Below the pieces are notes generated by a model, which saw only the letters and a list, made by a program, of their open reading frames with translations, ran no database searches and was not told the origin of the DNA. A stretch of DNA of 64,000 nucleotides from Niabella beijingensis (GTDB lineage Bacteria; Bacteroidota; Bacteroidia; Chitinophagales; Chitinophagaceae), in contig NZ_JAIQDI010000001.1 of NCBI RefSeq assembly GCF_020034665.1, positions 3,162,001 through 3,226,000 of the forward strand, given 5' to 3'. Below, in pieces: positions 24,447-33,885 of this stretch. The position numbers and the translations under genes were made by a program. The number at the start of each line of letters is the position of its first letter. Position 1 is the stretch's first letter.

Positions 24447-25655
24447 TTATTGCAAGGGCAGCGTTATTTTCTTCAGCGCCGCATATTTCTTTAATGCCTC
24501 CAGGTAATAATAATCGGCATAATTCAGCGGCGTGTCAATTTCTGAATTGTACAGGAAGGCGCCAACGCTGTGCTTCAGAATAAAAAAGTGATTGTCGCCC
24601 GGTTGGGCCAGGAAATCAGGGGAAGACAGCGATTTTAAGATCTCTTCTGCATAAGCTGCATATTTTTCGCCCCCCTTCATCTTAGTGCTCAGATCCAGCA
24701 GTCCGCAGGCGATGACAGCCGCGGCCGAAGCATCGCGGGGAGCCCGTCCATCGGCATCCAGTGCATTGTGCACGTCAAAATCCCATACCGGTATCTTATT
24801 TTCGGGCATGCGCGGATGGGTGGTAATGAACTGCGCGATATGCTGTGCCTGTTGTAGGAATTTCGGATTGCCGCTGTTATTATAACACATAATATATCCG
24901 TAAAGTCCCCAGGCCTGACCTCTCGCCCATGCCGATTCGTCGGAAAGCCCCTGATGGGTCTCCCTGCCCCGCACTTTTCCTGTAACAGGGTCATAATCCA
25001 CCACATGATAGGAGCTGTAATCTTTTCTGAAGTGATTTTTTAGGGTGGTCAGCGCATGTGTATTTGCCGCTTTGTTGTACACGGGCTTTTGAAATTGTGC
25101 GCCGGCCCAGTACAGGTATTCCAGGTTCATCATATTATCAATAATCACCGGGAATTTCCAGTCGCCAAAATCCCAGGACCGGATCACCCCCGTTTTCGGA
25201 CTGAAACGCTCATAAAGATGCTCGGCTCCTTCTTTTAATACGGGTAAATACCTGTTATCTCCGGTTATGCGCCAGGCATTTCCGTAAGAACAGTAAAGCA
25301 TAAAACCCAGGTCGTGTGTTTTGGTCACGAACCGGATGGAGTCCAGGGCAAGGGTAAAACGTTTGGCTGCTGCTGCAAGATCTTTATTGCCGGTGAGTTC
25401 ATAACCGTACCAGAGCGAACCCGGGAAAAAGCCCGTTGTCCAGTCGGTATAGGGTGCGGTTCTTACGGTTCCGTCCGGATTCACGGAACGGGGATTCAAA
25501 CCAGGTGTGTAAGTGGCTGCAGCCCGTTTCAGTTGCTCCCCGATGGTGGTAATGGAATGCCGGAACCAGGCAGCACCATCATTTGCCTGTGCCTGGACCT
25601 GTACAGAAATAAAAAGGAGTAATCCTGCAATAATGACATTGAATCGTCTTTTCAT
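24447..25655 (-). CDS. Unsaturated glucuronyl hydrolase (GH88)
   Basis: 402 residues with a Sec signal (about 1-23, ends VQAQA) and an alpha6/alpha6 barrel. GH88 enzymes hydrate and release the 4,5-unsaturated uronic acid left at the non-reducing end by polysaccharide lyases. The two key acidic residues are visible: Asp115 in THDLGFMLYCSYGNAW and Asp173 in IIDNMMNLEYLYW, corresponding to Asp88 and Asp149 of the Bacillus enzyme. Other family blocks are DESAWARGQAWGLYGY and DADGRAPRDASAAAV. It is the first gene of a two-gene minus-strand operon with heparinase III. The 137-bp gap after it carries a 9-bp inverted repeat, GCTGATGAT (24340-24348) and ATCATCAGC (24427-24435). Confidence 0.94.
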   Translation of the reverse strand: MKRRFNVIIAGLLLFISVQVQAQANDGAAWFRHSITTIGEQLKRAAATYTPGLNPRSVNPDGTVRTAPYTDWTTGFFPGSLWYGYELTGNKDLAAAAKRFTLALDSIRFVTKTHDLGFMLYCSYGNAWRITGDNRYLPVLKEGAEHLYERFSPKTGVIRSWDFGDWKFPVIIDNMMNLEYLYWAGAQFQKPVYNKAANTHALTTLKNHFRKDYSSYHVVDYDPVTGKVRGRETHQGLSDESAWARGQAWGLYGYIMCYNNSGNPKFLQQAQHIAQFITTHPRMPENKIPVWDFDVHNALDADGRAPRDASAAAVIACGLLDLSTKMKGGEKYAAYAEEILKSLSSPDFLAQPGDNHFFILKHSVGAFLYNSEIDTPLNYADYYYLEALKKYAALKKITLPLQ

Positions 25656-26028
25656 GAGCTTGTTTCTTTTCGTAAAAGTTTGAATAAAAATATTGCGGCA
25701 TCCCGGGACAGCATTTCAATATTGGTTTTATTATTTTAAAACTGGATGAATTATTAAAAATAAAAGCCCGCCTGAATACGAGGGCCTCAAAACACGGGAA
25801 TGATTATAAAAGATCGCATTGTTTTGATAATCAGTATTATTTTTTTTCTACGATGCAGGCGCTTTAAAAAAATGCCAAAAAATAACCCAAATTGAAAAAA
25901 GAAAAACCCATTTTTAAAACCCTGCGGGCAAAGGGGTTCTATATTTATATGTATCAAAACAGTCCGTTCCCGGCGCCGCATCAACGGATAAAACGGGTTG
26001 ACCGGATAGCATTGATCCTTTACGACAT

Positions 26029-26059
26029 TTTGTCGGGTTTTGAATTTGGGATACGTTTA
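26029..26059 (+). promoter_or_regulatory. Candidate promoter of the first GAG SusCD operon
   Basis: TTTG (26029-26032), exactly 19 bases, then TACGTTTA (26052-26059) matches the Bacteroidota TTTG-N19-TAnnTTTG promoter with one mismatch. It lies about 227 bases before the SusC ATG, implying a long leader. The rest of the 630-bp divergent gap (25656-26285) is AT-rich; I see no further feature or gene in it. Confidence 0.5.
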
Positions 26060-26285
26060 TTTTTTCGATCGTTGCCATAGAAACTTTAAGGTTGATGATT
26101 CAGCGGGAACTGTTTTGGACTATTGACAGAAACGTCCTAAAAAGTAGATTATGCCATTTGTTATGACAAGAAGCAACCAGGTAAACTGCGGTTTCCGACA
26201 ACGGGGCCGGCTGGAAAGTGCCGGAACCACCCATGAAATACCGGTAAAAAAAATCATTTCACCCGATTTAAAAATCAAACTTAAA

Positions 26286-29200
26286 ATGAGATCAACGTTT
26301 GTTCTATTATTATTACTGCTGGGTATTTCGGGAACGCTGACCGCTCAAACCATTCAGGTAAGCGGTGTTATCAGCAATGCATCCGGTGAGCCGCTGGCCG
26401 GGGTTACAGTTAATGAAAAAGGATCTGCCAGGAGCGTGCAAACACAGGCCAACGGGCAGTATTCCATTAATGTAGCCGGAAATGCGGTGCTGGTCGTATC
26501 ACACGTGGGTTATGAAGGAAAAGAGGTAGCCGTGAACGACCGGGAGCAGATCGACATCAGTTTGCTTGCGGACGACAAAAGCCTGGAGCAGGTGGTAGTG
26601 GTAGGCTATGGCACTCAGAAACGCAAGGATCTTACGGGTGCCATCAGTTCCGTAAGCGGGGCCGAACTGGCAAAAGTGCCTGTTCAGAATGTAGCGCAGG
26701 CCTTGCAGGGGCGCCTGGCGGGTGTTCAGGTGACCATGACGGACGGGTCTCCGGGTGCGGAACCCTCCATTAAGATCAGGGGCGGAACTTCTATTACACA
26801 AAGCAATCAACCACTGTATGTGGTGGACGGGGTACCCCAAACCGATGGACTGGCCTTTCTGGATCCCATGGATATTGAGAACATTGACGTATTAAAAGAT
26901 GCATCTGCCACCGCCATTTATGGTGCAAGGGGTGCCAATGGCGTAGTATTGATCACTACCAAACAAACCAAGGCCGGTAAGGTAACGGTAAATTATGATG
27001 GATATGTAGGGATCAAGAAAATTACGAGCGAGATCCCGGTGATGGGGGCCTATGATTACCTGTTGCTGGATTATGAACGCAGGGCAGGAGACTCTGCAAG
27101 GGTTGCCGGGTTTGAAACCTTATACGGTCCTTATGATTCCCTGCAAACGATCTATGGTAACCGGCCGGGGAAGAACTGGCAGGATGAAGTATTCGGAAGT
27201 GCTGTGATGAACCAGTATCATAAAATAAGCATCAACGGCGGCAGTAAAGAAACGCGGTTCAATGTATTCTATTCCCGGAATAAGGACGAAGGGATCATGC
27301 TGAACAGCGGATCTACAAAGAATATCGGGAAGATCATGCTCAATCATAAGATCGGGAATAAGCTAACGATCAACGCCATCGCCAACTACTCCAACCAGAA
27401 GATCACCGGCCTGCCGCCGACAGAAGGAGGTAATGCCCGCTTAACGGTATTACAAACACTGTTGCAGTACCGGCCGGTGAGCGGGCGGAACCCTTCCGAC
27501 GACGATGCCCTGCTGGATCTGGAGACGGATCCGCTGGACAACCAGAGCTCACCGGCCTTCCAGAGTCCCATCATCGGGGCCCGGTCCAGGCTGAGGGAAC
27601 GCGTGATCAATACCCTGAACGCCAATGCCACCCTGCAATATAATATAAACCGGCACCTGACCTACCGCGGACTCATCAGCTATACGGTAAAGGGAAATAA
27701 GTTCAAACAATTCAATACGGCCGAATCCATTGTGGCCATAAGAAGCGGAGGTCCCTTCGGTAGTATTGATGAGCAGAACGACAGCCGGCTCAATTATAAC
27801 AATACGCTGACATATAACCAGAATTTCGGACAACAACACCGGATGGATGTGACCGTGGGGCAGGAATACATCTATAATTACCTGGAGCGTTTCGGAGCCA
27901 GTGCCAGCAATTTCCCGACCGTGAACAATGGCTGGGATGACCTGTCTATGGGTACAGTGTTCGGAACACCTAGTTCCTATGCAGAAGATGATAAGCTGTT
28001 GTCTTTTTTCGGAAGGGTAAATTATGGCTATAAAGACAAATACCTGCTGACGGCCAGTCTGCGTGCGGATGGCTCTTCAAAATTCGGAGCAAATAACCGC
28101 TGGGGGATCTTTCCTTCTGCAGCGTTTGCATGGAGGATCATCAATGAAGAGTTCATCAGGAATATACCCGTGTTCTCTGATTTAAAACTTCGCGTAAGCT
28201 ATGGCCAGTCGGGGAACAACCGGATCAGCAATTATGCGGCCCTGGGCATTTATACAACAGGATCCTATCCGCTCAATAACAATATTGTGGCATCGGCCTA
28301 CCAGAACAACCTGCCCAATCCCAATTTAAAGTGGGAGGCCAACCAGGCCGTGAATATCGGGCTGGACCTGGGTTTATGGGATCAGCGGGTAACACTTACT
28401 GCCGAATTATATGATAACCGGTCCAAAGACCTGCTCTTTGATACCCGTATCCCTTCGAGTTCCGGCTTTATCACCCAGTTCCAGAACATCGGTACCACTT
28501 CCAGCAGGGGGTTGGAGTTTACGTTGAATACGGCAAACATCAGGAACGCCAATTTCAACTGGAACACCAGCTTTAATATTGCCTTTAACAGAACCAAGGT
28601 ACTGGAGCTGAGCGAGGGAGAAACCTCCAAAATTGTAAACAGTTACACCACGCTGAACGATTTCATCCTGCAGGTGGGTCAGCCGGTAGGGATCATGTAC
28701 GGCTATGTTACGGATGGGTTGTACCAGGTAAGTGATTTTGACTATAATGCATCCGGCAATACCTATACACTGAAGCCGGGTGTGGTAAAAGATAATCGTA
28801 CCGTACAACCGGGGTATCAGAAATTCAAGGATATCAGCGGTCCCGACGGCGTGCCGGATGGGGTGATCAATGACCTGGACCGTACTGCCATCGGCAATGC
28901 CAATCCCCGGTATACGGGTGGTATCAACAATACATTCAGCTATAAGGGTTTTGACCTGAGTGTGTTTTTGAACTTCTCTGTAGGAAATGATGTCTATAAT
29001 GCCAACGTGCTGAATAATGCGGCGCTGAGCAATGATTTAAAGAATACACTGTCCCGCTTTACCGATCGCTGGATGACGATCGATGCGTCCGGTCAGCGGG
29101 TTACCGATCCGGATGCGCTTACGGCATTAAACCAGGGAAAGACCATCCCGTCCTATATCGGTATGGTATCCGACCGGTTGTACAGCACAATCATTGAGGA

Positions 29201-29444
29201 CGGTTCCTTCCTCCGCATTAATAATGTAAGCCTGGGATACAGTTTGCCAAAATCGTGGATACAAAGAGCAAAGATCGCCAACGCACGGGTATACTTTACC
29301 GCTTATAATCTGCATGTGTTCACTAAATACTCCGGGTACGACCCCGAGGTGAGCACTGTCAATAATGCCATCACTCCGGGGGTTGATTTCAGCGCCTACC
29401 CGCGTGCAAAGTCCTTTGTTTTTGGTATCAATCTATCCTTATAA
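26286..29444 (+). CDS. SusC/RagA TonB-linked outer membrane protein
   Basis: 1052 residues from the ATG at 26286. An in-frame ATG at 26151 would add 45 residues in front of a good signal peptide (MRSTFVLLLLLLGISGTLTAQT) and is rejected. It has a CarboxypepD_reg-like domain (about 24-100), a plug (about 105-215: VVVVGYGTQKRKDLTGAI, VLKDASATAIYGARGANGVVLITTK), and a 22-strand barrel to the C-terminal FGINLSL. No STN domain, so its control should come from the hybrid two-component regulator rather than a FecR circuit. SusD follows after 18 bp, then a run of sulfatase, kinase, transporter and lyase genes, so the ligand is probably heparin or heparan oligosaccharide. Confidence 0.95.
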   Translation: MRSTFVLLLLLLGISGTLTAQTIQVSGVISNASGEPLAGVTVNEKGSARSVQTQANGQYSINVAGNAVLVVSHVGYEGKEVAVNDREQIDISLLADDKSLEQVVVVGYGTQKRKDLTGAISSVSGAELAKVPVQNVAQALQGRLAGVQVTMTDGSPGAEPSIKIRGGTSITQSNQPLYVVDGVPQTDGLAFLDPMDIENIDVLKDASATAIYGARGANGVVLITTKQTKAGKVTVNYDGYVGIKKITSEIPVMGAYDYLLLDYERRAGDSARVAGFETLYGPYDSLQTIYGNRPGKNWQDEVFGSAVMNQYHKISINGGSKETRFNVFYSRNKDEGIMLNSGSTKNIGKIMLNHKIGNKLTINAIANYSNQKITGLPPTEGGNARLTVLQTLLQYRPVSGRNPSDDDALLDLETDPLDNQSSPAFQSPIIGARSRLRERVINTLNANATLQYNINRHLTYRGLISYTVKGNKFKQFNTAESIVAIRSGGPFGSIDEQNDSRLNYNNTLTYNQNFGQQHRMDVTVGQEYIYNYLERFGASASNFPTVNNGWDDLSMGTVFGTPSSYAEDDKLLSFFGRVNYGYKDKYLLTASLRADGSSKFGANNRWGIFPSAAFAWRIINEEFIRNIPVFSDLKLRVSYGQSGNNRISNYAALGIYTTGSYPLNNNIVASAYQNNLPNPNLKWEANQAVNIGLDLGLWDQRVTLTAELYDNRSKDLLFDTRIPSSSGFITQFQNIGTTSSRGLEFTLNTANIRNANFNWNTSFNIAFNRTKVLELSEGETSKIVNSYTTLNDFILQVGQPVGIMYGYVTDGLYQVSDFDYNASGNTYTLKPGVVKDNRTVQPGYQKFKDISGPDGVPDGVINDLDRTAIGNANPRYTGGINNTFSYKGFDLSVFLNFSVGNDVYNANVLNNAALSNDLKNTLSRFTDRWMTIDASGQRVTDPDALTALNQGKTIPSYIGMVSDRLYSTIIEDGSFLRINNVSLGYSLPKSWIQRAKIANARVYFTAYNLHVFTKYSGYDPEVSTVNNAITPGVDFSAYPRAKSFVFGINLSL

Positions 29445-29462
29445 TTATTAAAGCAGTATACA

Positions 29463-31343
29463 ATGAATTATAAAAGTTTTTCAAAACCCGCAGTAATCGC
29501 CGCATTCATGGGTGCATCACTGCTGCTGGGTTCCTGTAAGAAAGCACTGGAGACGAATCCTTATTCCTTTTTTACCAGCGATAATTTTTATTCCACGGTA
29601 GATGAAGCCTATATGGCAGTGCTTGGAGTATATGGTGCCGTGTCTACCTGGAGCGGGTATGGCTGGAATATACCGATGGTTTTTGATAACGACACGGATA
29701 TTGGCCAGACCGCGGGCATCGCTGCCGACAACTGGCGGATCATTCCCCATTATACCGGGATCCCTGAAACGGATATGTTCTATGGCACCTGGAGTGCCTT
29801 GTACCAGGGCATCGACCGGGCAAATGTGGTACTGGAGAAAATTCCCGCTATGAATGCGTATACCAACGGAACGGAGGCCGAAAAAGCACAATTGAACCGG
29901 ATGACCGGTGAAGCAAAATTCCTGCGCGGATTTTACTATTCCGAGCTGGTCCGTTTATGGGGCGATGTACCTTTTAAACTAACAAGCTCCAAAACCGGCG
30001 ACGATCTCAGGCAGGGGCTGACCGACCGTTATACGATCTATGCGCAGATCATCAAAGATATGCAGGAAGCGGCCGAACTGCTGCCGGAAGCAACGCCCAC
30101 AGACGAACGTATCAACAAATGGGCGGCAAAATCAATGCTGGCCCGGGTGGCATTGTTTGCCGGAGGCTATTCCCTGCGTGCAGACGGGCAGATGCGGCGG
30201 CCGGATAATTATAAAGAATATTATACACTGGCACAGCAGCAGATCAATGCGATCCTTGCTGCCAATCCCTATAAGCTCAATACAAGCTATCCGCAGGTAT
30301 TTATGAATCAAAGCAAGCACATAGCGGAGCCTACAGAAAATATTTTTGAAATTGCATTTTATACTCCAACGGGTCCTGCCGGTGAGGCCCCCAATGCTTC
30401 CCGTACCGGGTATTTTAACGCTCCGGCTACAACCACCGGTATGTATGGCGGAACTTCTGCAAGGTGTTTGACGGTACGCCCCTTCTATGAAAGCTTCCAG
30501 GATGGTGATTTCAGAAAAGATTTTGCCATAGCAAGGTTTACGATTGATGCAGCAGGTAACAGGAATTATATTGTTACAGGAAATGGCGACCAGCGATGGA
30601 CTGTAGGAAAATGGAGCCGGGAATACCAGACCAATGTGCCTACCGAGATCGGGAGCACCAATATCAACACCGTGATCATGCGCTATTCTGACCTGCTGCT
30701 GATGCAGGCAGAAGTGGAAAATGAACTCAACGAAGGACCCAATCAAACGGCACTGGATGCCATTAACCAGGTGCGGAGAAGAGCATATGGACTTGATATG
30801 CCGGGGAATGCCGTAAGTTTTGTCCTGACTAACGGGGGTAGTGGTTATACGGGTGCTCCAACAGCCCAGGTCTCCGGCGGTGGCGGCAGCTATGCATCGG
30901 TGTCCATTTCCGGGCGTAGCGGCGATAAAATATCATCGATAATCGTAAACAACCCTGGCCACGGGTATACATCAGCGCCCACGGTTACATTGACCGGCGG
31001 CGGCGGTACGGGGGCAGTTGTTACCGCATCCCTTGTACAAAAGCCCACAACGGATCAGGTTTATATACCCGGCGGATTAACCAAACAACAGTTTTTAGAC
31101 ACTCTTATTTCAGAGCGGGCAAAAGAACTGTGCTTTGAAGGCATGCGCCGGGCAGACCTGATCCGCTGGAACCTGCTGAGCTCAAAGATCCAGGAAACGT
31201 ACAAAAAAGTACAGGCGATACGGCCAGCTTATCCTTATCCTGCCGGAACCAATTTTGTGGCCGGAAAACATGAATTGTATCCGTTCCCGCAAAACGAAAC
31301 CGATGTAAATAAAAATATAGGCCGGCAAAATCCCGGCTATTAA
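29463..31343 (+). CDS. SusD/RagB family lipoprotein with a Gly-rich insertion
   Basis: 626 residues with lipobox LLGSC (Cys about 21) followed by KKALETNPYS. SusD hallmarks: GEAKFLRGFYYSELVRLWGDVPF (about 155-177) and the C-terminal RAKELCFEGMRRADLIRWN, ending NPGY. Residues about 450-530 are an insertion made of two imperfect repeats, GGSGYTGAPTAQVSGGGG and GHGYTSAPTVTLTGGGG, absent from the other SusD proteins here. It sits between the last TPR region and the signature helix and may add a surface loop or a carbohydrate-contacting module. It pairs with the SusC 18 bp upstream. Confidence 0.95.
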   Translation: MNYKSFSKPAVIAAFMGASLLLGSCKKALETNPYSFFTSDNFYSTVDEAYMAVLGVYGAVSTWSGYGWNIPMVFDNDTDIGQTAGIAADNWRIIPHYTGIPETDMFYGTWSALYQGIDRANVVLEKIPAMNAYTNGTEAEKAQLNRMTGEAKFLRGFYYSELVRLWGDVPFKLTSSKTGDDLRQGLTDRYTIYAQIIKDMQEAAELLPEATPTDERINKWAAKSMLARVALFAGGYSLRADGQMRRPDNYKEYYTLAQQQINAILAANPYKLNTSYPQVFMNQSKHIAEPTENIFEIAFYTPTGPAGEAPNASRTGYFNAPATTTGMYGGTSARCLTVRPFYESFQDGDFRKDFAIARFTIDAAGNRNYIVTGNGDQRWTVGKWSREYQTNVPTEIGSTNINTVIMRYSDLLLMQAEVENELNEGPNQTALDAINQVRRRAYGLDMPGNAVSFVLTNGGSGYTGAPTAQVSGGGGSYASVSISGRSGDKISSIIVNNPGHGYTSAPTVTLTGGGGTGAVVTASLVQKPTTDQVYIPGGLTKQQFLDTLISERAKELCFEGMRRADLIRWNLLSSKIQETYKKVQAIRPAYPYPAGTNFVAGKHELYPFPQNETDVNKNIGRQNPGY

Positions 31344-31368
31344 TAACCGGAAATAAAATAACGTGAAG

Positions 31369-32883
31369 ATGAAGAACAGAAATAAATTCCAATGGTTGCT
31401 GGTACTGTTAGTGCTGCTGGTATTGGGCGGATGCAAAACTGCTACCAAAAAAGAAGGAGCAAAGCGCCCCAATATCCTGATCATTATGTCCGATAACCAG
31501 TCTGCAAATCATGTGGGTATTTATGGCGACGCCACGGTGCGCACGCCCAATATGGATAAGGTGGCCGGCGAAGGGGTGCGTTTTACCAATGCATTCTGCA
31601 GCTCACCTTCCTGCACGCCCTCCAGGGCCGGCTATCTTACCGGGCAGGATATCTGGCGCTTAAAAGAAGGTGCCAACCTGTGGAGCATACTGCCCACACA
31701 GTATCCGTTGTATACGGATCTGCTGGAGACATCGGGCTATGCCGTTGGTATGCAGGGTAAAGGATGGGGCCCGGGAAGCTTTGAGGCCAATGGCCGTAAA
31801 AGAAACCCCGGAGGGAATGCCTATGAAAGCTTCGCACAGTTCCTGAAGCAGAAAAAGCAGGATGCCCCCTGGAGCTACTGGATCAGCAGCCACGAACCGC
31901 ACCGTCCTTATGAAGTAGGCATCGGTGCCAAATCAGGTATCGACCCGGCGAAGGTAAAAGTACCGGGTTACCTTCCGGATGTAGCTGATGTACGGACGGA
32001 TATTGCCGACTACTATCATTCCATAGAGGTCTTTGACAAAGAACTGGGGGAGGCGCTGGAATTATTAAAACAAAGCGGTGAGCTGGAAAATACCATTGTT
32101 GTGGTCTGCAGCGATAACGGCTGGCAGATGCCCCGCGGTCTGGCCAACCTGTATGATTTCGGTACTCATGTGCCGCTGATGATCTCCTGGCCGGGTAAGT
32201 TTAAAAAAGGCGCAGTAGCGGACGGGCTGGTCACCCTGAATGATCTGGCACCAACCTTCCTGGAGCTGGCCGGTATACCGGTGCCTGCGGAAATGACGGC
32301 CAAAAGCCTGCTCCCGGTATTGGATAAAGACGATACACAGGCGGCTGCTGACCGCGAATTTGTAGTGCTGGGCAGAGAGCGGCATGCTTTTGTGAGGCAG
32401 CACGGAATGGGGTACCCGGGCCGTGCGATCCGTACCCGGCAATATTTATACATCCGTAATTATGAACCCGGCCGCTGGGCCGCTGGAGATCCCCCGCTAT
32501 ACGGGGATATCGATCCTTATATGCTCAATTATCCCGGACCAGCCAAGTTTTATATGATCGCCAATAAGGATAATCCGGCCGTGAAACCCCTGTTTGAACT
32601 GGGGATGGGAAAGCGTCCTGCAGAAGAACTGTATGATATCGGCAGCGATCCTGACGAGCTGCATAACCTGGCCGCTGATCCTGCCTATAAGCATGTAAAA
32701 GAAAAGCTGGCAACGCAAATGCACAATTACCTGGTACAGACAAAGGATCCCCGTGCTACCGGGGGTGATGTAAGTGTTTGGGATAAGGCACCTTATTTTA
32801 GTGATATCGATAAGCGGGCACATCCCAGCGAGGAGGCCATCCGGCAATTCAGACTGGATTCTGTATATGATTATTTAAAATAA
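31369..32883 (+). CDS. Sulfatase, N-sulfoglucosamine sulfohydrolase-like (S1 family)
   Basis: 504 residues from the ATG at 31369, lipoprotein (LGGC, Cys22). The sulfatase core opens with RPNILIIMSDNQSANHVGIYG. The formylglycine site is Cys82 in CTPSR, which must be matured by a sulfatase-maturating enzyme not encoded here. Internal blocks SSHEPHRPYEVG, VPGYLPDVADVRTDIADYY and CSDNGWQMPRGLANLYD resemble human SGSH and bacterial heparan N-sulfatases (S1_8), so removal of the N-sulfate from GlcNS is the likeliest role. This specificity is an inference from family resemblance. It follows SusD by 25 bp and precedes a ROK kinase gene. Confidence 0.9.
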   Translation: MKNRNKFQWLLVLLVLLVLGGCKTATKKEGAKRPNILIIMSDNQSANHVGIYGDATVRTPNMDKVAGEGVRFTNAFCSSPSCTPSRAGYLTGQDIWRLKEGANLWSILPTQYPLYTDLLETSGYAVGMQGKGWGPGSFEANGRKRNPGGNAYESFAQFLKQKKQDAPWSYWISSHEPHRPYEVGIGAKSGIDPAKVKVPGYLPDVADVRTDIADYYHSIEVFDKELGEALELLKQSGELENTIVVVCSDNGWQMPRGLANLYDFGTHVPLMISWPGKFKKGAVADGLVTLNDLAPTFLELAGIPVPAEMTAKSLLPVLDKDDTQAAADREFVVLGRERHAFVRQHGMGYPGRAIRTRQYLYIRNYEPGRWAAGDPPLYGDIDPYMLNYPGPAKFYMIANKDNPAVKPLFELGMGKRPAEELYDIGSDPDELHNLAADPAYKHVKEKLATQMHNYLVQTKDPRATGGDVSVWDKAPYFSDIDKRAHPSEEAIRQFRLDSVYDYLK

Positions 32884-32913
32884 ACGGACAGACATACTGA
32901 AAACATACCGCCC

Positions 32914-33882
32914 TTGAAAGAACAATTTGCAATAGGAATAGATGTGGGAGGCTCGGCATTGAAATGCGGAGTGGTTGCGAAAGACGGGACCCTGGTTCAT
33001 TGCTTTACCGAAGCACTGATAAAGACAAAAGGCGAGGCCGGTATTATTGAGCAGATCGCCGGATGTATCGGACAGGCCGCCGCAGCCGTGCAGCTTAAGG
33101 ACGGTGCGGTTTGTGGTGCCGGTATTGGTTTTCCCGGTATTGTGGAAAATAACGTGGTGATCGGCGGTGCCGATAACCTCCCGGGTTTTGAGCAGCTGCC
33201 CTTGGGATACCTGCTGGAAACACAGACGGGTTATCCCACCGTGGTAGACAATGATGCCAATATGATGGGCGTTGGTGAATGGGTCTATGGAGCTGCAAAA
33301 GGCTGTACCGATATCGTTTTTTTAACGGTTGGCACCGGCATCGGAGGCGCGCTCATCATCAATAACCGGTTATACGGCGGATACCGTAACCGCGGTACAG
33401 AACTGGGTCATATCATCATCCGGCATCAGGGGGCTTCCTGTTCCTGCGGCTCCAGGGGCTGTTTTGAGGCCTATGCTTCGGTAACGGCCCTGATCAGCCA
33501 TTATCAATCACTGAAACAGGAAGCAGGGGAACCAGTGGATGGCAGACAGCTTATAGAAAGGTATTTACAAAAGGAAGCAGCGGCGGTAACCGCCATGGAA
33601 CAGCATTTTGATCATATGGCGGCGGGTATTGCCGGGTATATAAATATTTTCAGTCCGCAGAAGATCGTGGTAGGCGGTGGTATCAGTGAAGCCGGCGGAT
33701 TCTATATGCAGGAGGTAACGGAAAGGGTAGGGCAACTGGCAATGCCGGCCACCTCCCTGCAAACAACATTAGTGGCTGCCGCATTGGGCAATAAAGCGGG
33801 GCTGCAGGGCTGTGCCGCAACGGTGTTTCAGCAACAGGCCGGGTATGATCCGGTAACAGTTTACAATCATTCAACGAATTGA
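32914..33882 (+). CDS. ROK family sugar kinase
   Basis: 322 residues. Starts at TTG (32914), because the ATP-binding strand IGIDVGGSALKCG needs residues 7-19 and no in-frame ATG lies upstream. ATP-binding VGTGIGGALI, the catalytic Asp114 in VDNDANMM and the structural zinc motif CSCGSRGCFE (Cys176, Cys178, Cys183) are all intact, so it should be an active hexose or hexosamine kinase rather than a repressor (there is no N-terminal helix-turn-helix). In a GAG locus the likely substrates are glucosamine or GlcNAc. It is followed 3 bp later by an MFS transporter gene. A paralogue is encoded at 43.4-44.4 kb. Confidence 0.92.
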   Translation: MKEQFAIGIDVGGSALKCGVVAKDGTLVHCFTEALIKTKGEAGIIEQIAGCIGQAAAAVQLKDGAVCGAGIGFPGIVENNVVIGGADNLPGFEQLPLGYLLETQTGYPTVVDNDANMMGVGEWVYGAAKGCTDIVFLTVGTGIGGALIINNRLYGGYRNRGTELGHIIIRHQGASCSCGSRGCFEAYASVTALISHYQSLKQEAGEPVDGRQLIERYLQKEAAAVTAMEQHFDHMAAGIAGYINIFSPQKIVVGGGISEAGGFYMQEVTERVGQLAMPATSLQTTLVAAALGNKAGLQGCAATVFQQQAGYDPVTVYNHSTN

Positions 33883-33885
33883 CGG

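Noticed and set aside
25892..26080. A 62-codon frame in the divergent gap before the first GAG SusC
   Set aside because: TTG start, basic low-information sequence, and it overlaps a good promoter candidate.
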